DNA of 64,000 nucleotides from Parabacteroides sp. AM08-6 (GTDB taxonomy: Bacteria; Bacteroidota; Bacteroidia; Bacteroidales; Tannerellaceae). The notes under the pieces were generated by a model. The model saw nothing but the letters and a program-made list of their open reading frames with translations, did not search any database and was not told where the DNA came from. The translations under genes and the position numbers were made by a program. The stretch lies in NCBI RefSeq assembly GCF_003473295.1, contig NZ_QRMP01000010.1:29172-93171 (forward strand). The letters run 5' to 3'. This document shows, piece by piece, positions 7,726 through 16,191 of this stretch (positions within the stretch are counted from its first letter, which is position 1; every line of letters starts with the position of its first letter).

Positions 7726-8985
7726 TTGAACGAAAAAGAATTTGAAATAATGGCACCTGTGGGTTCGTATGAATCTCTGATGGCAGCTATCCAGGGAGGA
7801 GCCGATTCAATTTATTTCGGTATCGAAGGATTGAATATGCGCTCACGTTCTTCCAATAATTTTACAACGGACGATTTGCGCAAGATTGTCGCCATTTGCC
7901 GGGAACAGGGTATTAAAAGCTACCTTACGGTCAATACGGTTATTTATGGGGAAGATTTACCTTTGATGCGCGAAATCATTGATGCAGCCAAGGCTGCAGA
8001 AGTCTCCGCCATCATTGCTGCCGATGTAGCTGCAATGAATTATGCGCATAGCATCGGGCAGGAAGTGCACCTTTCCACACAATTGAACATTTCCAATGCG
8101 GAAGCACTGAAATTTTACGCTCGCTTTGCAGATGTGGTCGTTTTGGCCCGTGAACTGAACTTGAAACAGGTACACGAAATTTATCAGCAAATTGTCGAAC
8201 AACAAATAACAGGTCCCCGGGGTGAACTTATCCGCATTGAAATGTTTGCCCACGGAGCTTTATGTATGGCCGTTTCGGGAAAATGCTACCTCAGCCTGCA
8301 CGAAATGAATGCATCTGCCAACCGAGGTGCTTGTATGCAGATATGCCGGCGCGCCTACACGGTAAAAGATAAGGACAGCAACATCGAACTTGACATAGAG
8401 AACCAGTACATTATGTCTCCGAAAGACCTGAAAACCATTCACTTTATGAATAAGATGATGGATGCAGGCGTACGTGTATTTAAAATTGAAGGACGTGCCC
8501 GTGGGCCGGAATATGTGCGTCTTGTGACGGAATGCTACAAAGAAGCGGTACGTGCCTATTGTAACGGGACTTTTAACGAAGAAAAAGTGGCCATCTGGGA
8601 CGAACGTCTGCGCAGTGTCTTCAACCGTGGTTTCTGGGACGGGTATTATTTAGGGCAGCGCCTTGGCGAATGGAGTAGTAAATATGGTTCGGGAGCCACC
8701 AAAAAGAAAGTATATGTAGCAAAAGGCATTAAATATTTCGACAAAATAGGTGTCGCCGAATTTGAAATGGAATCCGGTTCGCTGAAAGTAGGTGACGAAA
8801 TATTAATCACAGGTCCGACAACAGGAGCGGTGATGCAGACTATCGACGAAATTCGCGTGGATTTAAAACCGGTAGAAGAGACGCTCAAAGGCGAACGCTT
8901 TTCCTTTAAGGTGTGCGAGAAAATTCGCCCGTCCGACCGGTTATACAAAATGGAACCCAATCGTATCACTAAAGAATTGATATAA
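7726..8985 (+). CDS. Peptidase U32 family protein (RNA or cofactor hydroxylation type)
   Basis: This 419-residue protein carries the U32 signature over about residues 170-207, including FAHGALCMAVSGKCYLS and cysteines that bind an iron-sulfur cluster in studied relatives (RlhA, TrhP, UbiU). These relatives act in rRNA or tRNA hydroxylation or ubiquinone hydroxylation rather than proteolysis. The N-terminal TIM-barrel begins MAPVGSYESLMAAIQGGAD. The start is TTG at 7726 (NEKEFEIMAPVG); the ATG at 7750 is a possible alternative. It is the first gene of a three-gene operon and its TAA overlaps the next ATG by one base. The target RNA is not readable from the sequence. Confidence 0.88.
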   Translation: MNEKEFEIMAPVGSYESLMAAIQGGADSIYFGIEGLNMRSRSSNNFTTDDLRKIVAICREQGIKSYLTVNTVIYGEDLPLMREIIDAAKAAEVSAIIAADVAAMNYAHSIGQEVHLSTQLNISNAEALKFYARFADVVVLARELNLKQVHEIYQQIVEQQITGPRGELIRIEMFAHGALCMAVSGKCYLSLHEMNASANRGACMQICRRAYTVKDKDSNIELDIENQYIMSPKDLKTIHFMNKMMDAGVRVFKIEGRARGPEYVRLVTECYKEAVRAYCNGTFNEEKVAIWDERLRSVFNRGFWDGYYLGQRLGEWSSKYGSGATKKKVYVAKGIKYFDKIGVAEFEMESGSLKVGDEILITGPTTGAVMQTIDEIRVDLKPVEETLKGERFSFKVCEKIRPSDRLYKMEPNRITKELI

Positions 8986-9386
8986 TGAAAGAATACCTTT
9001 TTAAACTGACAGACAAAGTCCGCGACTACGAATGTGACCTGCAAGGGGTGGTAAACAATTCCAATTATCAGCATTATATGGAACATACGCGCCATGAATT
9101 CTTGGAGTCTCTTGGTGAAAATTTCGGGAAAATGCACGAAAAAGGGGTGGATGGCTTCGTATCACGCGTAGAAATCCAGTATAAAAATTCTTTGCGAAGC
9201 GGCGATAGCTATACCTCTTGCCTGAATGTTTACAAAAAAGGGGTGAAACTGGTATTTGAACAGGATATTTATAGAGTTTCGGACGGTGCTCTCGCAACCA
9301 AAGGTATTGTAGAATCTGTTATCGTCGAAAACGGGAAATTAACAAGAGGAGAATATTTCGATGAAATGCTAAAAAGAATAGAATAA
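8985..9386 (+). CDS. Acyl-CoA thioesterase, hot-dog fold (YbgC/4HBT family)
   Basis: This 133-residue cytoplasmic protein is predicted to hydrolyse acyl-CoA or acyl-ACP thioesters. The 4HBT signature near the N-terminus is DYECDLQGVVNNSNYQHYME. In the canonical family the catalytic Asp stands at the equivalent of D17 (VRDYECDLQG), and N-N-S-N-Y follows as in YbgC relatives. The length is standard. It overlaps the upstream U32 gene by one base and abuts dprA with no gap, so all three are translated from one message. The physiological thioester is unknown. Confidence 0.85.
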   Translation: MKEYLFKLTDKVRDYECDLQGVVNNSNYQHYMEHTRHEFLESLGENFGKMHEKGVDGFVSRVEIQYKNSLRSGDSYTSCLNVYKKGVKLVFEQDIYRVSDGALATKGIVESVIVENGKLTRGEYFDEMLKRIE

Positions 9387-10496
9387 ATGACTAACAAACT
9401 GATTTACCAAATTGGCCTGACTATGATTAACGGTGTAGGAGACATCCTGGCCCGTCAACTGCTACAAACCTTAGGCGACGCAGAGGCCGTATTTGCTGAA
9501 AAGCAACAATTATTGGAACGTATTCCGGGAATCGGAAGTTTCACTGCTGCCGAGATTAAACGCCCGGAAGTGCTTCTACGTGCAGAAAAAGAACTTTCCT
9601 TCATCGAAAAGAATCAGATTTCCTGCTATTTCATGACCGAAGAGGATTATCCGACCCGATTGAGAGAATGTCCGGATGCTCCTGTCCTTTTTTATTTCAA
9701 AGGAAATGCAGATTTAAATGCAGCCCGTATCATCAGTATTGTGGGGACACGCAATGCAACGGATTACGGACGAGACCTGACCGAAACACTTATCCGGGAA
9801 CTGGCTGCTATTTATCCGGATTTACTTGTTATAAGCGGATTAGCCTATGGTATCGATGTTTGTGCCCATCGAAACGCTTTACGAAATCAATTGCCTACAA
9901 TTGGCGTATTAGCGCATGGCCTGGACCGCATATATCCATCAGCCCATCGGAATACTGCCATTGAAATGCTTGAACGAGGAGGATTGCTGACAGATTTCGC
10001 CAGTGGGACAGATCCGGACAAGCCTAATTTCATCAAAAGGAACCGCATTGTAGCAGGCATGGCGGATGCAACCGTTGTTATCGAATCTGCCGAGAAAGGT
10101 GGCTCTCTCATCACAGCCGACATTGCCTTTTCGTATGGACGAGATGTTTATTGCTTTCCAGGACGTGTAAACGATTCTCATTCCAAGGGCTGTAACAACC
10201 TAATACGACAAAACAAAGCCGGGCTTATAACTTCAGCTTCCGACCTTATTTCAGCTTTATGCTGGGAGATGACAACTTCGACAAAACCGGATGCAATACA
10301 AACAGAACTACTTTTTCCTGAAAACGACCAACATGCCCGGATAACCGCAATCTTGCGTGAAAAAGGAGAAATACATATCAATGAACTGGTTCGCGCTCTC
10401 GATATGCCTGTACATATAATTTCAACAATGTTATTTGAAATGGAAATGAATGGAGTTGTGAAAGGAATGCCTGGGAACATTTACAAACTTCTATAA
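9387..10496 (+). CDS. dprA: DNA-processing protein DprA
   Basis: This 369-residue protein binds single-stranded DNA and loads RecA during natural transformation. An N-terminal helix-hairpin-helix/SAM-like part holds ERIPGIGSFTAAEI. The Rossmann DNA-binding fold starts at about residue 116 (SIVGTRNATDYG), followed by ISGLAYGIDVCAHR, GVLAHGLDRIYPSAHR and KGGSLITADIAFSYGRDVYCFPG (about 236-258). A winged-helix C-terminal domain (about 310-369) completes the usual architecture. The start ATG follows the thioesterase stop directly. The 3' end touches copy 1 of the promoter-hairpin repeat, whose transcript would run antisense to the gene's end. Confidence 0.95.
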   Translation: MTNKLIYQIGLTMINGVGDILARQLLQTLGDAEAVFAEKQQLLERIPGIGSFTAAEIKRPEVLLRAEKELSFIEKNQISCYFMTEEDYPTRLRECPDAPVLFYFKGNADLNAARIISIVGTRNATDYGRDLTETLIRELAAIYPDLLVISGLAYGIDVCAHRNALRNQLPTIGVLAHGLDRIYPSAHRNTAIEMLERGGLLTDFASGTDPDKPNFIKRNRIVAGMADATVVIESAEKGGSLITADIAFSYGRDVYCFPGRVNDSHSKGCNNLIRQNKAGLITSASDLISALCWEMTTSTKPDAIQTELLFPENDQHARITAILREKGEIHINELVRALDMPVHIISTMLFEMEMNGVVKGMPGNIYKLL

Positions 10497-10610
10497 ATAA
10501 TTAAAGGCTGTCTCACGACAACCCCTAACCAAACTTTGTTAACCTTAAATCTAATACTATTATGAAAAAACCACGATGCAAAGATACAGTTGCCAAACCC
10601 TTTTGTCAAG
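10491..10610 (-). repeat. Promoter-hairpin repeat, copy 1
   Basis: Minus-strand promoter: TTG at 10607-10609, 20-nt spacer, TATCTTTG at 10579-10586. The conserved leader follows. The hairpin at 10501-10528 reads TTAGGGGTTGTC, loop GTGA, GACAGCCTTTAA (12 pairs including three G-U). The copy lies between the convergent genes dprA and GDPD, so there is no gene for it to drive; leftward transcription would enter dprA antisense. Its left edge overlaps the dprA stop codon. Confidence 0.85.
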
Positions 10611-10694
10611 TCTTTTTCGGCTAATAATTGTTAATGCCACACATAAAAACAGACAAAAGAGTTTAACTGCCCCTAAAGAGTCTTGAAATCAGAC

Positions 10695-11594
10695 TTACTT
10701 AGCCAGATTCAATCCTTTAAACAGATAAGGATAATCTGTTTCTATCACATCCGGTTTAGTTTTAATCTCCATTTTATAACCGTCAACTTTCACTGTCTCG
10801 CTTTCGGCTCTATCATGTGTCGGAGCGACTGAAATCATGCACATCACACCATTACGATGCAAAGCATCATACAAAGGCTGTTGTTCGGGTTTCATTTTCG
10901 GACCGACATAAGCCATTACCTGCTTCCAGGGAATACCGGCTTTCTCGTAGTTATCAAATTCTTCCTTATTTTTACACCAGCAGGAAAACATAGCCTGCTT
11001 ATCCCGGTCAAGATAATACTGGGCTTGTTTGGGATTATGAACAGTGTACATTACATTCACAGGTTTCACCTCTTCGATAAAATCCGCCATAACCTCCAAA
11101 GGAACATCTTTAATATCCAGATTCAGAATTGTTTTTCCCCGGCTCCATTCGATACATTCTTTCAAAGTCGGAATTTTATAAGGAGTCACATTCCCATTCC
11201 GGTCTTTCAGATTGAAAGCCTGCAATTCGGCGTAAGTATAATCCGAAACACGTCCTTTCCCGGTTGTCGTACGATCGATTGTTTCGTCATGCATCAACAC
11301 AATCACACCATCTTTTGTCAATCGCGGATCGATTTCAAAAAAGGATTCCATAAAAGACAAGGTCTTTTCAAAAGATTCGATACAATTTTCAGGGTATCCT
11401 TCCAACATTCCGCCACGATGACCGCTTATCACAATCGGGCGGTCAGGGGAGTATCGAAAATAGTTATGTAATTGCTCACTATTCCCTATCGAGATGTAGT
11501 GAGGTTCTGTCCGGGAAGAATCTGCGGCCCACCCATTTATCACCAATAAAAAGGCGCCCAGAAAAAAAAGAGGCAAATGAAGAAGTTTCATCAT
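10695..11594 (-). CDS. Glycerophosphodiester phosphodiesterase family protein, secreted
   Basis: This 299-residue protein has a signal peptide (about 1-24) and a GDPD TIM barrel. The catalytic motif is ISGHRGG (H59, R60), then PEN at 68-70. The metal ligands are E88 and D90 (EIDPRLTKDG), and H102 lies in VLMHDETIDRTTTGKG. Family members cleave glycerophosphodiesters to sn-glycerol 3-phosphate and an alcohol; Bacteroidetes secreted relatives are poorly characterised. A probable own promoter sits at 11646-11653. The upstream beta-propeller lipoprotein gene has the same orientation. The substrate is inferred. Confidence 0.88.
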   Translation of the reverse strand: MMKLLHLPLFFLGAFLLVINGWAADSSRTEPHYISIGNSEQLHNYFRYSPDRPIVISGHRGGMLEGYPENCIESFEKTLSFMESFFEIDPRLTKDGVIVLMHDETIDRTTTGKGRVSDYTYAELQAFNLKDRNGNVTPYKIPTLKECIEWSRGKTILNLDIKDVPLEVMADFIEEVKPVNVMYTVHNPKQAQYYLDRDKQAMFSCWCKNKEEFDNYEKAGIPWKQVMAYVGPKMKPEQQPLYDALHRNGVMCMISVAPTHDRAESETVKVDGYKMEIKTKPDVIETDYPYLFKGLNLAK

Positions 11595-11645
11595 ACAGAT
11601 TTTTTATTTGTTTCAATTTAGATTATCTTGTTTGTTAGCACGTTA

Positions 11646-11653
11646 CAAATATA
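11646..11653 (-). promoter_or_regulatory. -7 promoter box for the GDPD gene
   Basis: The minus strand reads TATATTTG, 52 nt upstream of the start codon. TTA rather than TTG stands 19 nt upstream. Confidence 0.5.
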
Positions 11654-11671
11654 GAAAACAATTGAAATATA

Positions 11672-12877
11672 TTAACTGACTTTCAAGAGAAACACAACCG
11701 GATTATTTTCTCCGGTATTTCTATTTGGAAATTTCTCTTCTATCATCATTCTCAATCTATCGGCCTTTTCCATATTCAGTACCCCTTCATCTATCCAAGA
11801 GTTAAATCCTACATCTATAGCACTTTGAAGGTCATCTTGGTCAAGGATAGAGATTAAACAATCTTTATATTGACCAATAGGATGATTAGTTGCTATGAAT
11901 AATAGATCATCCAGAAAATACTGAAAAACATTTGTTTCCTTTGTTGTTTTATCATAAACACAGAACATAGGTATTATCACATTTACGAATTTAATAAAGA
12001 CCTTATCGTTTATTTCAAATACATCAGTAATGCCTGCTATAGTTTTCTTTTCCAGAAGAACATTTATTGCCGGCCTGATATCTTTTCGAATATCCTCCCT
12101 ATCTTCAAGACTCATCTTCTTTGCCCCATAATCAATGTAATATATCGGATTCATTCTTTCATTTGTCAAAGAGAATATGGAATCATTCATATGTTGTGCA
12201 AATAGTATGTTCTTTTCGGTTTTTCTAAATATACATTTGTGTATCAGAGGCGAATCATTCAAAGAAGGGTAATATTTACCAACAGTTTTCCCATTTTTGT
12301 CTTTTACCACCAATGAATATAAAGGATCTCCAAAGCTTGGATTTTCTCTATACAAATAAAAAAGCCCATTCTGATATTCAAATTTATCAGCAAAATAGTT
12401 CATCTGCACTTCACCTACAAATTGATTCTGGAAAGAGAACGTTAATATCTTTTTTCTTTGAAGATCATATAGATAAACTAATTTTTCTTCTTCGTTCAAA
12501 GAGAAATCCGACAAATCTATAAATTCTTTTGGTCCTTGTCCGCGAGTGCCTATCCGATACAAGAAATTTCCTTTACGATTGAAAACATATATACCTTTTT
12601 GATTTGACTTTTCCATCACAAAAACATAATCATCCGAAATTACTATTTTTTTTATTTCAGACAATATTGATTCATCGGTAAATTCTAATGAAATCATTTC
12701 GATTTCTTTCACAAAAGAAGAGAGTTTTCCATATGTAGTCTCTAAATCCGAAATATTTATCGGAGTAGTCATTTCTGCCTCCGAAGAAGTATTGTCTTGC
12801 TTTTTTCTACATGACAAAATAGATATTGTGATTAATAGCAGGATGAAACATGCAGTTATCAATCTTATAATTTTCAT
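11672..12877 (-). CDS. 6-bladed beta-propeller lipoprotein
   Basis: This 401-residue protein starts with a lipoprotein signal (MKIIRLITACFILLLITISI then LSC, lipid cysteine C23). The body matches the Bacteroidetes six-bladed propeller family (NHL-like, DUF5128 type): repeats of a 'YVFNRKGNFLYRIGTRGQGP' kind, with blade strands such as LVYLYDLQRKKILTFS. Such proteins are common lipid-anchored surface or periplasmic proteins of unknown function. The gene is visibly more AT-rich than its neighbours, a possible sign of recent acquisition. Between its start and repeat copy 2 there is a separate weak promoter (12895-12927). Confidence 0.8.
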   Translation of the reverse strand: MKIIRLITACFILLLITISILSCRKKQDNTSSEAEMTTPINISDLETTYGKLSSFVKEIEMISLEFTDESILSEIKKIVISDDYVFVMEKSNQKGIYVFNRKGNFLYRIGTRGQGPKEFIDLSDFSLNEEEKLVYLYDLQRKKILTFSFQNQFVGEVQMNYFADKFEYQNGLFYLYRENPSFGDPLYSLVVKDKNGKTVGKYYPSLNDSPLIHKCIFRKTEKNILFAQHMNDSIFSLTNERMNPIYYIDYGAKKMSLEDREDIRKDIRPAINVLLEKKTIAGITDVFEINDKVFIKFVNVIIPMFCVYDKTTKETNVFQYFLDDLLFIATNHPIGQYKDCLISILDQDDLQSAIDVGFNSWIDEGVLNMEKADRLRMMIEEKFPNRNTGENNPVVFLLKVS

Positions 12878-12894
12878 AATTGTTATATTTTCCC

Positions 12895-12927
12895 CAAAGA
12901 TATGTATATTCTTTCAAGAGAAATCAA
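12895..12927 (-). promoter_or_regulatory. Possible promoter of the beta-propeller lipoprotein
   Basis: The minus strand has TATCTTTG at 12895-12902 and TTG at 12925-12927. The 22-nt spacer is slightly long. It is distinct from the repeat-borne promoter further upstream. Confidence 0.4.
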
Positions 12928-12941
12928 TTTCTTCAGACAAA

Positions 12942-13066
12942 AACCCTATAAAACAATTAAGGATTGTCTCACGACAACCCCTAACCAACTTTGTTAACCT
13001 TAAATCTAATACTATTATGAAAAAACCACAATGCAAATATACAGCCGTCAAAGCCCTTTGTCAAGC
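12942..13066 (-). repeat. Promoter-hairpin repeat, copy 2 (structure-preserving variant)
   Basis: Promoter: TTG at 13063-13065, 20-nt spacer, TATATTTG at 13035-13042. Hairpin at 12957-12984: the TTAGGGGTTGTC arm and GTGA loop are unchanged, but the other arm is GACAATCCTTAA instead of GACAGCCTTTAA. All three substitutions keep base pairing (U-G to U-A, G-C to G-U, G-U to G-C). The beta-propeller gene lies downstream. Confidence 0.85.
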
Positions 13067-13184
13067 TTTTCCGAGACAATATATGTTAAGCTGCGACAGC
13101 TTTTTCACTAAAATGTGTTAGCTAATTCAAATCTATATACAATACATGCAAATTCTGCTAAATTTAACACTTTCCCGCGTGATT
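13067..13184. other. Non-coding spacer
   Basis: AT-rich sequence between repeat copy 2 and the 3' end of the DUF3037 gene. I see no gene or hairpin. Confidence 0.4.
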
Positions 13185-13568
13185 TTAAAGTACCTGTTCG
13201 CTAAATAATCTTTGCAACGTTTCATCCAAATCGTCCGAGAAACCAGGATGTGGACGCGAAGTCTGAATCGAAGCGCTCCGAACAGCGGTCAACCACCTGA
13301 AACGCTCGGGAATATCCAATGCGGCTATCGGTCCCCCATCATTTTTACCTGCACATATTTTACCGAAAACCTTTAAATTCCCATAGAGCGACTCCCTCTC
13401 CAACTCAGTTGCAAAAAGGTCAAGTTTCCGCTCGTCTACTTTATAGACAGCTTTCAGGTATTTTGCCTTTTTTGAGAACAAAATAATTCCCACATTGATG
13501 AACTCTTCCCGTTCTACCTTAGGGACAACGCGGATAACGGCATATTCATATAAGTGCTTTCCTTGCAT
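13185..13568 (-). CDS. DUF3037 family protein
   Basis: This 127-residue cytoplasmic protein matches DUF3037: YEYAVIRVVPKVEREEFINVGIILF at the N-terminus and FRWLTAVRSASIQTSRPHPGF towards the end. The function is unknown. It overlaps the end of the HipA-like kinase gene by 23 bp, so the two are translationally coupled and probably work together; this pairing is common across bacteria. It could be a partner, substrate or antitoxin-like regulator of the kinase, but no DNA-binding motif is visible. Confidence 0.85.
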   Translation of the reverse strand: MQGKHLYEYAVIRVVPKVEREEFINVGIILFSKKAKYLKAVYKVDERKLDLFATELERESLYGNLKVFGKICAGKNDGGPIAALDIPERFRWLTAVRSASIQTSRPHPGFSDDLDETLQRLFSEQVL

Positions 13569-14337
13569 GTTGTGCTTCTTTAATAAACAGTTCGGAATGG
13601 GCCAATCTCTTTAAAAGGAAACGGACATAGACATCTCTTATTTCATCCGGAGTACCCGGACTATCGTTCCAATGCAACCAGTCATCCGGAATTAAAGCGA
13701 TTATGGCACGTATCTTATCCTCAGTCAACAATTGTTTAAACTCCTTATCTGCCTCTTCAAGCAAAGAGGCCTCAGGAAGCAACACGTGGTCCTTTATCTG
13801 TATAAAGGGACTAATGGCATGTTTTTCCCAGTTCACCCACGAATAATGGAAAAAGAAGGAAGCACCGTGGTCAATAAGCCACAATTCGTTATGCCACATC
13901 AACATATTAGTATTACGGAACGTACGGTCTACGTTTGTAAGAAATGCATCCAGCCAAACTATTCGTGAAGCCGTTTTCGCATCTATTTTCGTCACCACCG
14001 GATCGAAAGTCAAAGCTCCGGAAAGAAAATGTAGTCCCAAGTTAAGCCCACGACTATTCTGTAGCAAATCCTGAATCTCCTCATCTCCTTCCGTGCGGCC
14101 AAAAGCCTCATCCAAATTCAGAAAAACCAGTTCGGGGACGCGAAACCCTAACACACGGGCAACCTCCCCTCCTACAAGTTCGGCAATCAACGCCTTCGTT
14201 CCATGACCGGCTCCACGAAACTTCACGACATATTTGAAGCCATCATCGGCTTCGGCCAATGCCGGCAACGAACCGCCTTCCCTAAGAGGCATAATATACC
14301 GCATTACATCTGCTATCCGTAATTCCATTTCTTCCAT
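13546..14337 (-). CDS. HipA-like kinase domain protein (HipA_2 type)
   Basis: This 263-residue protein lacks the N-terminal subdomain of true HipA toxins and keeps a kinase-like core. Candidate residues: K39 in YVVKFRGAGHGTKAL (ATP-contacting strand and loop), the catalytic loop WLDAFLTNVDRTFRNTNML (D130/D137, N144), and the metal-binding D156 in LWLIDHGAS. No HipB-like antitoxin precedes it; the only partner is DUF3037, overlapping by 23 bp. Phosphorylation of a protein or small molecule is inferred from the fold. Repeat copy 3 and a near-consensus promoter (14350-14378) lie upstream. Confidence 0.82.
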   Translation of the reverse strand: MEEMELRIADVMRYIMPLREGGSLPALAEADDGFKYVVKFRGAGHGTKALIAELVGGEVARVLGFRVPELVFLNLDEAFGRTEGDEEIQDLLQNSRGLNLGLHFLSGALTFDPVVTKIDAKTASRIVWLDAFLTNVDRTFRNTNMLMWHNELWLIDHGASFFFHYSWVNWEKHAISPFIQIKDHVLLPEASLLEEADKEFKQLLTEDKIRAIIALIPDDWLHWNDSPGTPDEIRDVYVRFLLKRLAHSELFIKEAQHARKALI

Positions 14338-14349
14338 ATTAATCGGGGA

Positions 14350-14378
14350 TAAAGATACAAGTCCTTTTTAAAAAACAA
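14350..14378 (-). promoter_or_regulatory. Promoter of the HipA-like/DUF3037 pair
   Basis: The minus strand has TTG at 14376-14378, an 18-nt spacer and TATCTTTA at 14350-14357, just ahead of the start codon. It is one base off consensus and independent of the repeat promoter. Confidence 0.4.
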
Positions 14379-14381
14379 AAC

Positions 14382-14502
14382 CTCTATAAACAATTAAAGG
14401 CTGTCTCACGACAACCCCTAACCAACTTTGTTAACCTTAAATCTAATACTATTATGAAAAAACCACAATGCAAATATACAACCGTAGAAACTACTTGCCA
14501 AG
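14382..14502 (-). repeat. Promoter-hairpin repeat, copy 3
   Basis: Promoter: TTG at 14499-14501, 20-nt spacer, TATATTTG at 14471-14478. The hairpin at 14394-14421 is identical to copy 1. It lies upstream of the HipA-like/DUF3037 pair on the same strand. Confidence 0.85.
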
Positions 14503-14621
14503 GACTTTGCGAATAATATTTGTTAAACGAATAAGCCCATTCCGACAAAAAGTGTCAAGAAAGGCGAAACTATACATATTGCGGTCAAAAACTGCTAAAT
14601 TTAACATTTAAAGCAGTCAGA
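14503..14621. other. Non-coding spacer
   Basis: The sequence between repeat copy 3 and the LytTR gene end. I saw no gene or regulatory site. Confidence 0.4.
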
Positions 14622-15425
14622 TTAGAGAGATAAACGCTCCTTCAGCAGGCGGTATCCGTTCAAACTTGCCCGCAAACAAACACCATTTTTCAACCTTACC
14701 TGATAATTTTCCTTTCCGAACAACTCCACCCGCACAATCTGTTCCGCGTTCACAATACAGGAACGATGGATGCGAATAAATAAAGCGGAAGAAAGATGTG
14801 TTTCAAAATATTTCATTGTTTGTTCTTTTACATACTGCCCGGTAGAGGTGAACAATGTTACATAATCCCCACTTGCTTGTATATACAACAGGTCGTCTAT
14901 ATGAATAATATGTATGCGTGTGCCGTCTTTCACAGAAATACGGTCCAATAGAGCATCTTCAGTTTCTATGATTTCCATTTCCGGCCCACCTTTCTTTTCA
15001 TCCTTCTCAACAGGCTCTTCAAGTTGTTGTTCATAAATCCGGTTTATCCGATACCATTGCAATAAAATAATCCAACATAAAGCCCCGAATACTACACGCA
15101 ACGGAATACTATCGATAAAATCAGGAATTGCCTCCCGCACCAGCAATATCTGAAGCTCGAAAGCTCCTGCCAAACTTATGCCCAAAGCCAGGATAGCCGA
15201 AAGTACTTGCACTTGCAAGGCGTGCAGCGTCCCATCGATATATCCGTAAAGAAACCCTGCCACAGCCAACAAACCAATCGAGACCAAGCTATCTGCAGCA
15301 GCAATCCATCCGCTTTCCTGCCCATACCTGTATAACAGCCCTGTATAAACCAGAAATGCGACCACAGTCAATGCAATTCCCGCAACACGGTTGGCAACCG
15401 ATTCGATAAATGGATGCGTCTGCAT
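14622..15425 (-). CDS. Membrane-anchored LytTR-family DNA-binding regulator
   Basis: This 267-residue protein has four predicted membrane helices (about 14-33, 42-62, 72-92, 108-126), a charged linker (135-150) and a C-terminal LytTR domain (about 160-265). The domain shows IDDLLYIQASGDYVTLFT and IRIHRSCIVNAEQI. LytTR domains bind DNA direct repeats; the membrane part replaces the receiver domain of classical response regulators, so it probably senses an envelope signal directly. It follows the LiaF-like gene by 3 bp, forming a two-gene operon. The divergent DUF2807 genes next door are plausible targets, by inference. Confidence 0.88.
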   Translation of the reverse strand: MQTHPFIESVANRVAGIALTVVAFLVYTGLLYRYGQESGWIAAADSLVSIGLLAVAGFLYGYIDGTLHALQVQVLSAILALGISLAGAFELQILLVREAIPDFIDSIPLRVVFGALCWIILLQWYRINRIYEQQLEEPVEKDEKKGGPEMEIIETEDALLDRISVKDGTRIHIIHIDDLLYIQASGDYVTLFTSTGQYVKEQTMKYFETHLSSALFIRIHRSCIVNAEQIVRVELFGKENYQVRLKNGVCLRASLNGYRLLKERLSL

Positions 15426-15428
15426 ACT

Positions 15429-16166
15429 TTAATTCTTAAATTCGATTCCGCCAAAAGTGACACTTCCCCGTACAATCAAGAGATGCTCCTGATCTACTTC
15501 AGATAGACCATAGCGCTTGTCATCGCATCCTCCGATAACCGCGTTTATTTGGGATTGTAAATTCCAGTCGGAAGGCAAATAGATTTCAATGCCTCCAAAA
15601 GCGCATTCCACATCAATATAAGTCTGCCGAGCTTCCAATTTCGTCCGCCTCAAATCGAGAATCGTTCCGCCAAAAGTATTCCGGATACGAGCTCCTTTAA
15701 ACACCGGATCCAACACTATTTGCTTGATTGAGCCAAACGTATTGTCCGAAACGACAAATCCGTCATTCGACGTACAACTTTCTTGCTGATATTCCGTCTT
15801 CCAATCACTACTCCACTTCTTGCGTGACCTTCTCTTAAACAAAATAGACACCCCTATGATAATAAAAATCAGTGGCCAGAAAGTATTCACCCAACTAGTA
15901 TCCACCTCGATTATCTTCGGCAACAAAAATACCGTACCAATAGCAAGAACCGTAAAACCTCCCCAATAATTACATTTAATCAGCTGCGTGAGCCCGATTA
16001 CCATCAAAAGCATTTGCCAAGAAATAATCAAATGAAAATAATAATCATCGATTATGCCCAAATTCCGTCCGATAAACATCAGACCTACTACAATAAATAC
16101 AATTGCAGTCACAAACGAATTCAATTTACGATGGCCGAAATAAACTTCCCGTTGATTTGTTCTCAT
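15429..16166 (-). CDS. LiaF-like envelope-stress membrane protein
   Basis: This 245-residue protein has four membrane helices (about 16-34, 44-63, 67-86, 94-110), a basic loop (KRRSRKK) and a soluble C-terminal domain (about 140-245). That domain has LiaF-like rungs: NTFGGTILDLRRTK, CAFGGIEIYLPSDW and VTFGGIEF. LiaF family proteins regulate cell-envelope stress responses. Here the operon partner is a membrane LytTR regulator 3 bp downstream instead of a histidine kinase. Its C-terminal fold is related to the DUF2807 domains of the three divergent genes. A consensus promoter lies at 16192-16222. Confidence 0.85.
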   Translation of the reverse strand: MRTNQREVYFGHRKLNSFVTAIVFIVVGLMFIGRNLGIIDDYYFHLIISWQMLLMVIGLTQLIKCNYWGGFTVLAIGTVFLLPKIIEVDTSWVNTFWPLIFIIIGVSILFKRRSRKKWSSDWKTEYQQESCTSNDGFVVSDNTFGSIKQIVLDPVFKGARIRNTFGGTILDLRRTKLEARQTYIDVECAFGGIEIYLPSDWNLQSQINAVIGGCDDKRYGLSEVDQEHLLIVRGSVTFGGIEFKN

Positions 16167-16191
16167 GATTATTCAATTTTAAATTTTGGTA

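Noticed and set aside
10491..10610. The repeat as an insertion sequence or ordinary MITE
   Set aside because: There are no terminal inverted repeats or evident target duplications, and no transposase. A mobile origin by another route stays possible.
10562..10624. Short frames starting ATGAAAAAACC on the plus strand in each repeat copy (17-34 codons; also at 13017, 14454, 16399)
   Set aside because: Only the first eight or so codons are conserved; the rest differ completely and include the opposite-strand promoter. The hairpin pairs better on the minus strand, so the ATG is a by-product of the conserved leader, although a resemblance to the start region of SusC-type genes is noted.
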